DNA from: Pristionchus mayeri
Lineage: Eukaryota > Nematoda > Chromadorea > Rhabditida > Neodiplogasteridae
Length of the DNA: 64,000 nucleotides
Direction: 5' to 3'
Assembly (NCBI GenBank): GCA_036245805.1
Contig: BTRK01000002.1
Coordinates: 12,148,689-12,212,688 of the forward strand
Positions 59,401 through 64,000 of this stretch are shown piece by piece (the first letter of the stretch is position 1; every line of letters begins with the position of its first letter). The notes beneath the pieces were generated by a model. That model was not told where the DNA came from. It saw only the letters and a program-made list of their open reading frames with translations, and made no database searches. Both the position numbers and the translations under genes were made by a program.

Positions 59401-61365
59401 ACAACTTCATCTCGATTCTTGAACTTCTTTCCTTGGCAGAAGTCAGAGAGAGAGAGCGGAAGCAGTGGTAGTCGCATGGGGAGAGATCCGGGGAATACGG
59501 TGGCTGGGGAATCCTCTCGATCTTCAGCTCGTCCATTTTCTTCTGGGTCATCTTCGCTCGATGTGGGCGAGCATTGTCCATCAGAAGAAGAATTTTGCCC
59601 TGGTTCAGGAGTCTGGGAGGGACTCTGATCGCGACATATTCCAGTTGTTCAGAGAAGAGGTCGGCATTGATGCTGGTGCCAGGGGCGAGGATCTCCCAGT
59701 AGATGGGACCGAGCACTGAGAAGAAGAAGCAGAGGATTTCCTTCTTTCCGTGCTCTTCCTTCTTCGGGACGGGCGTGGGCTTCTCATCTGCATCACCCAT
59801 TGCAGTCTCCTCACAGGGTTATCGTACGTGATCCACTTCTCATCTGTAGCGATGATGGAATTGACCCATCGAAGATTGGATCTACGATGGAGTAAGTCCC
59901 GACAGACTTGAACACGATTTTTCAGCTGTTCGGGGGAGAGGTCATGGGGAATCACTTGTGGGAGTTTCGGCTTCTTCCCAGATCGATGGAGGATATCGGA
60001 CACCGTTGATCTGGGAGTACCAGTATCCTTCTTCAACTCACGCACACTGGTCATGGGCTTGCGCTTCAGTGTGCGGAGAACGAGAGGCTGATCGAGGGAG
60101 GGAGGGCGTCCAGAGCGGGGTTGATCATCGAGACCAAACTCCCCTTTCTTGAAGCGGGAGAACCACTTATAGCAGAAGGGTATGGAGGGGGCGTCAGCTC
60201 CTTCCGACTGGGCCAGGGCAGAGTGGGCCTCCTTCACGGATCGGCCAAGACGGTAGTAATGAAGTAAAACTGCTCGGAGGTAGAGATGGGAGTCCATCAC
60301 AAGAATCAATGTAGCAACTAGGAGGCTGATTAAATCCTCTCACTACTCAACGTCAGAATGATGCAATACATTGTTGACAAACAGGTTGCGCAATCACTGC
60401 ATTTGATCGCGAACTGACTTTTTTCCGAAGCATTATACGAACTTTCCGGACACCCCAATAGTATGAGTATTCATATCCTAACAGGCAATTATAATGCAAA
60501 ATAACATTTTAAATTTTACTCTTGTCAGGGATTGTGCAGAAGCGCCAGATCACCAATCTCAGCCAAATATGAAAAGAATTAGCTCACTCCATCCCTGCAT
60601 GCCGCCTCGCTTCACCGCCCACAGAACAGCTGAAACGAAGAATCATACAAATTGCAAAAAATATTTTCTGAATGTTTTTTTTTCAAATTCCTCACAGAGA
60701 TCCGAAGCCCTCGCCTTGCTCGCACCCAGACCAATCGCAGTGCGCAAGCCGAACCAGCCGATCTGAATTTGCATTGGATTCAATTATTATTTATTAAAAA
60801 TATTAATACATACTAGAGTTCGAGAAATGAAACCTCATCATTCTACACACTTTCTCGCCGTTCCACCGGTCTAGAGAGTGCGTAAAATGAAGATGCGTTC
60901 ACCCGAATTACGAATGCTCATACATACAATGCTACTCACTCTTCGTCTCTCTCGTTTTCCCGTTCGGCAGAATTCAGCCATCAGCATGCGCTTGACGCCC
61001 TCCCTGAAGCACTCCGACTCATGCGGTGAGAAGTGGAGAGTGGTGGTGACGAGTTGCCAGTCGGAAGGAATCACGATGCTAAAAGTATTGAGAAATGTAT
61101 ATCATACACTGATCCTCTGGTGTTGATAGTAATTCACATTTGCATATTTACAATTTCGAGCAGAAATGTGAAGTGTTACGATTGTTTTCATGAACAGTGT
61201 TGTAACTGAAATATAATGGATGGAAAATGATAACCTGGCATTGAAAGCCGAAGGAAAGGTGAGTACTTGGCCCTCATCCAATGCAACGAATCGCTCTTCT
61301 CCATCAGTTTTCACTACGAGCACGAGCAACAGTGACAAAAGTCCCGCATCGAGTCGGAGTAGCAT
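56409..61365 (-). CDS. Type I membrane protein, unknown family
   Basis: Thirteen exons (61365-61235, 61078-60940, 60762-60696, 60629-60588, 59008-58926, 58857-58787, 58724 to about 58622, 58497-58375, 58290-58174, 58011-57874, 57716-57635, 57558-57479, 56654-56409) join in phase to 473 residues. The N-terminus is a signal peptide (LDAGLLSLLLVLVV). The middle has a WNIIAWTASVALDAYSWY block, a cysteine-bearing region (YVKECIPDL, TVLCERQQPSD, LLIHCRSGEVFKFG) and a basic RHRRD site resembling a proprotein-convertase site. The C-terminus has a charged helical stretch (LVEEVEKRIEERKEG), one membrane helix (IVAVIVIILLVLLRIYL) and a short basic tail, TAG at 56409. An alternative last exon (57452-57390, ending KYKNNN) would give a soluble form. 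I do not recognise the family. A mariner sits in the intron at 59009-60587, and a partial paralogue lies at 63.3-63.9 kb. Confidence 0.65.
59215..60458 (-). mobile_element. mariner transposon
   Basis: 1,244 bp with terminal inverted repeats TTGGGGTGTCCGGAAAGTTC / GAACTTTCCGGACACCCCAA and TA target duplications at 59213-59214 and 60459-60460. It is oriented like the host gene (minus strand), inside an intron of the type I membrane protein gene. Its length, ends and transposase all fit mariner. Confidence 0.95.
59280..60309 (-). pseudogene. mariner transposase, two frameshifts
   Basis: The N-terminal paired helix-turn-helix region (LGRSVKEAHSALAQ .. WFSRFKKGEFGLDDQPRSGR) and linker are intact. 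The catalytic triad is recognisable: ATDEKW, LLLMDNARPH and SPDLSPCDY, with 34 residues between the second and third Asp (DD34D). The reading frame changes at about 59800, just before DADEKPTPVPK, and again at about 59445, before QGKKFKNRDEVVRAFV. It ends REVVRKKGAYIGH. The copy is therefore inactive but not old: most of the sequence is well conserved. Confidence 0.9.
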
Positions 61366-63280
61366 AGCCTGATACTAGCACTAGATCGAATGACCATCTT
61401 TGGATGAACACCTGCTCGATGATAACCAAACTGGCGCCCATATTATTTTCACATTAGGTTCCCAGGGTTATCATCCGACTGTGATCATGCGACCTATTGC
61501 CTTGATACTGTTCTCTGGACATGAATGGGAAGGGAAGGGGTGGTTTCGCAACTGGACTCGTCCCTATCCTCGCTAGATTTCCGACCCGATCAGAGGGCAA
61601 GCGTACCAGAGAGAGCAAGATTTCACAAGGGATCCACCCTTCTATCCCGAACACAATGAACTCCAGAGGCAATTGGTTAGGGGCTATTTCGCAAGCGAAA
61701 TGAACAATCTCCTTCGAATCTCCTACCCCAACCCGCTGGGATTGCGAACAGTACAGAGATCGCTGAAGTGTGTTGTTAAATCTGGCTTCAGGCGTAAAAG
61801 TGACTCATGAAATAACTAGCGTGATTGATACCTCTGCCCTATACTCGCGTCAACACGGGGTGCATCGTTTTGGAACTGGTCAAGTTGTTACTCGTAAGTG
61901 ACTTTTTAGAACACTTTTTCACCACCTGTAGAGTTTCAATTACCAGTTCTAAAATGATTCACCCCATCAAGATTAAATTATTTATGTGAAATGCGTTGCG
62001 ACCACTTGTGCAAGTTGAGATAAGATGGTGGGGTGGTGACAGAGTAATGGGCTATCTCTCCCAATCTTCTCCCCACTACTCACCTTGCACTCCCTAGTCA
62101 TCACTGACTGGTCAGCGGTGGTAATCCAATCTGTGGACTCATCTTCCAGTTGAATCGGGGAATTGCCGGTGGTAAACGCTCTCAATAACCCCCGAATGGA
62201 TTTTGAGTATATGGTCGGTAATCACCGTCCTTGGCCTCAAAATCGATGGCGTGAAATGCAGCCTTGTGAAAGAATTGCTCCCGTTCAACCAGCACTCTTC
62301 ATCTCTCCATCTCTATCGTTCTCGTGTTTTCGCAATTATGACTCATCGGAATACAGCCCGAGCGAGGGATGGTAAACAACGATAGGGAGAGGGAGAGGGC
62401 GGAAGAGGGATAGAGAGGGGGGAGGGGGAGAGAGGGAGAGAGAAGAGGGAGAGGGAGAGGGAGGGGTGAGGGATTGAGCAGGAGCAAAGAGAGGGGAGAG
62501 AGATAGTGAGAGGGATGCGCGAACAATTGACTCGCGAGAGTGGACAGAGGGGACATTGTGAGTTACTGCTCCCGGGGGATCAAGCAAGGAAAAATTGAAA
62601 ACAATGAATTTATGCAAAAAGTTGAACCTATTTTCGGGAAATTATATCAGGCCTCTCATGAGAGAATTTTGTTCTTTCATATGAACCGTAATACTTTCAA
62701 ATTTGCTTACGCGATGTTATCAAAAAAAAACTTATCTGCTATGGCTGGGATTCGAACTTGCGACTTGGCGAACTCAGTTCCACTGCAGGTGGGCCGTGCA
62801 GCCCGTTATGAGGGTTTTGCCGGCTTGGGAATGTGCCAAGACCGCCGAGATAAAATCAACGAAAAATATGGCATATGCAGAATTTCAAGCTGTACAAACT
62901 GGGAAAGTTTGGTGTGGTGTTCTAAATCAAGGATCAAATTATAAATTAAAAACTGGTCGAACATGAGTCTGCTGCATCGGTCGCAAAAGTGAAAAAATAA
63001 CAACGTGCGCCAAAATCGATCATTTGATCATAGAAACACTTTTGTGTACAAATGTCACCACTTTTATTGATGAAACCCTCAATAACCAATGCCCTTCGTC
63101 TCAAGTTTGCAGCAGCCTGCTGCGGCTGCAAGTTGCAATGGGGTCGAACCGAACAAGAAAAATCTTCTAGACAATTATTGGGAATCCATTTTCTTTCTTC
63201 CCCATTTGCCTCTGCCTTTTTCTCGACGTGCAATTGGCTCTGTCCTGTCCGAAGGTGAAGACTTCACCTGGAAATATCAG
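61366..63280. other. Intergenic, possibly with an isolated exon
   Basis: Upstream region of the type I membrane protein gene. A minus-strand stretch at 62087-62175 (LEDESTDWITTADQS .. TRECK followed by GTGAGT) looks like an isolated exon with a good donor, but no partner exons were found. A G/A-rich low-complexity tract occupies about 62385-62480. Confidence 0.4.
62735..62830 (-). repeat. tRNA-derived (SINE-like) sequence
   Basis: On the minus strand GCAGTGGAA .. CAAGTTCGAATCCCAGCC resembles the A and B boxes of a tRNA gene promoter. The rest does not fold into a full cloverleaf that I can verify by eye. Probably a relic of a tRNA-derived repeat and not a functional tRNA. Confidence 0.3.
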
Positions 63281-63299
63281 ATTTAATTGTTTTTTAAAG

Positions 63300-63860
63300 A
63301 CGAACACGCTCTCAGAGGTTCATGAAAATACAGTTTCTGACCGGGCTTGCACTGAATGAAATATTTGCTTTCGTAACCGGATGAGAGCTCTCCGATCCGT
63401 TTACTTGGGTCCACACAAAGTTCAAAAATAAATGCAAATATCAGTTTTTTATTCATTATATTAGGTTGTTCGGAAAGTTTCTTTCTTTTTTCATGTTTGG
63501 ACACTATTCACTTCTCCTTTATTTAACCTTGACCAATCAGTTTATGGTTTATTGTAGTTGATTTGAGCTTGGATACTCTCTATAACAACTAGTAGTATAT
63601 GCCTTTTCGATCAATAGATCTTGAGCAATGGAGGTCCGAAGTTAGCCTAGTCGACTTTTCTCCCTGATTGTGGTTCTGTAGAGATTACATACTGTGCATC
63701 GGAATCGGGATTTCGCTCGCAGAGGACAGTGTGATCCATCTGAAGTTGGAATACAGTGCATGCTAATCGCCTTGCCCATATGCGGCGGCCCCCGGATTCC
63801 GCGGATCGATTTTGCTGGAAGCATGCAATTTTTCACCATTCGATTTTTTGATTTTCTCAT
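63300..63860 (-). pseudogene. Partial paralogue of the type I membrane protein gene
   Basis: Minus-strand pieces match three consecutive exons of the gene at 56409-61365. AISMHCIPTS matches the KECIPDL exon, TVLCERNPDSDAQYV matches TVLCERQQPSDSVPQYV, and YFIQCKPGQKLYFHEPLRAC matches LLIHCRSGEVFKFGNDSVKC. The first two pieces are in different frames without a splice site between them, and the second runs into a TAG. The fragment therefore appears broken, though more of it may continue beyond the window edge. Confidence 0.55.
63460..63486. repeat. Solitary mariner-like terminal repeat
   Basis: TTAGGTTGTTCGGAAAGTTT resembles the end of the mariner at 59215 (TTGGGGTGTCCGGAAAGTTC). No partner end or transposase is visible before the window ends. 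Confidence 0.45.
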
Positions 63861-64000
63861 TCTCCATAAAATTTCGCATCAGGTGGACTATTCGTACATA
63901 TTAAAAAAAATACATAAATCGATATTTTGAATGCCGCAATGCCTAAACCTACCGTAATCTCAGTTGCGAAAGCGACTGGCAAAGTGAAATCGCAAACTGC

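Noticed and set aside
62299..62617. Minus-strand Ser/Pro/Leu-rich frames
   Set aside because: Low-complexity reading of a purine-rich repeat on the other strand.

Overview
The window is nuclear DNA of a nematode. Genes are split into many short exons (about 35-280 nt, mostly 60-150 nt) with GT..TTTCAG-type introns. It carries nematode-type serpentine receptors, UNC-93-like and spinster-like transporters, a THAP/transposase-derived gene, RTE, mariner and Tc5-like elements, and many foldback (inverted-repeat) elements. The short-exon, many-intron style fits a diplogastrid such as Pristionchus; that placement is an inference. Exon models were built by hand, joining GT/AG sites whose phases agree and whose conceptual product matches a paralogue or a known family.

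Layout. 1-5.8 kb: two tandem + strand UNC-93-like membrane proteins; copy A is cut by the window edge and has a broken splice donor. 7.1-8.9 kb: a complete 8-exon serpentine receptor (-). 9.4-10.9 kb: a large foldback element with TA/CAGTCGCG ends; a second one lies at 37.6-38.6 kb. 11.1-11.9 kb: a small, uncertain membrane gene (+). 12.2-20.9 kb: a 19-exon gene (-) coding for 622 residues. It joins a HEAT-like N-terminal part to a Cys-rich C-terminus resembling the E3 ligase TMEM129. One of its introns holds an RTE retrotransposon in opposite orientation, and a 1.7-kb foldback sits just upstream of its start.

23.3-31.6 kb: two paralogous genes (-) of p62/SQSTM1-type PB1 domain proteins, followed by arrays of acidic Ser/Asp/Glu-rich exon modules. 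The short copy has lost the family ATG (ACG). The long copy shows intragenic exon duplication carrying MITEs, and an intronic foldback with a 9-bp target duplication. 32.1-35.3 kb: a spinster-like MFS transporter (-) with a decayed Tc5-like transposon in an intron. 35.7-37.5 kb: an Srx-like receptor (-) whose first exon was not found. 40.0-44.1 kb: a damaged DOP1/PAD-1-like fragment (+) with a stop and a frameshift. 44.4-49.3 kb: a THAP-domain gene (-) fused to a transposase-like catalytic region. 51.0-55.9 kb: two more spinster-like transporters in convergent orientation. 56.4-61.4 kb: a 13-exon type I membrane protein gene (-) with a frameshifted mariner in an intron. 61.4-64.0 kb: mostly non-coding, with a broken partial paralogue of the last gene at the right edge.

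Nothing resembles an operon or a bacterial system. The themes are tandem duplication of membrane transporters and receptors, exon-level duplication, and very heavy insertion of palindromic transposable elements into introns. The most unusual items are the HEAT/TMEM129-like chimera and the PB1 acidic-repeat gene pair.
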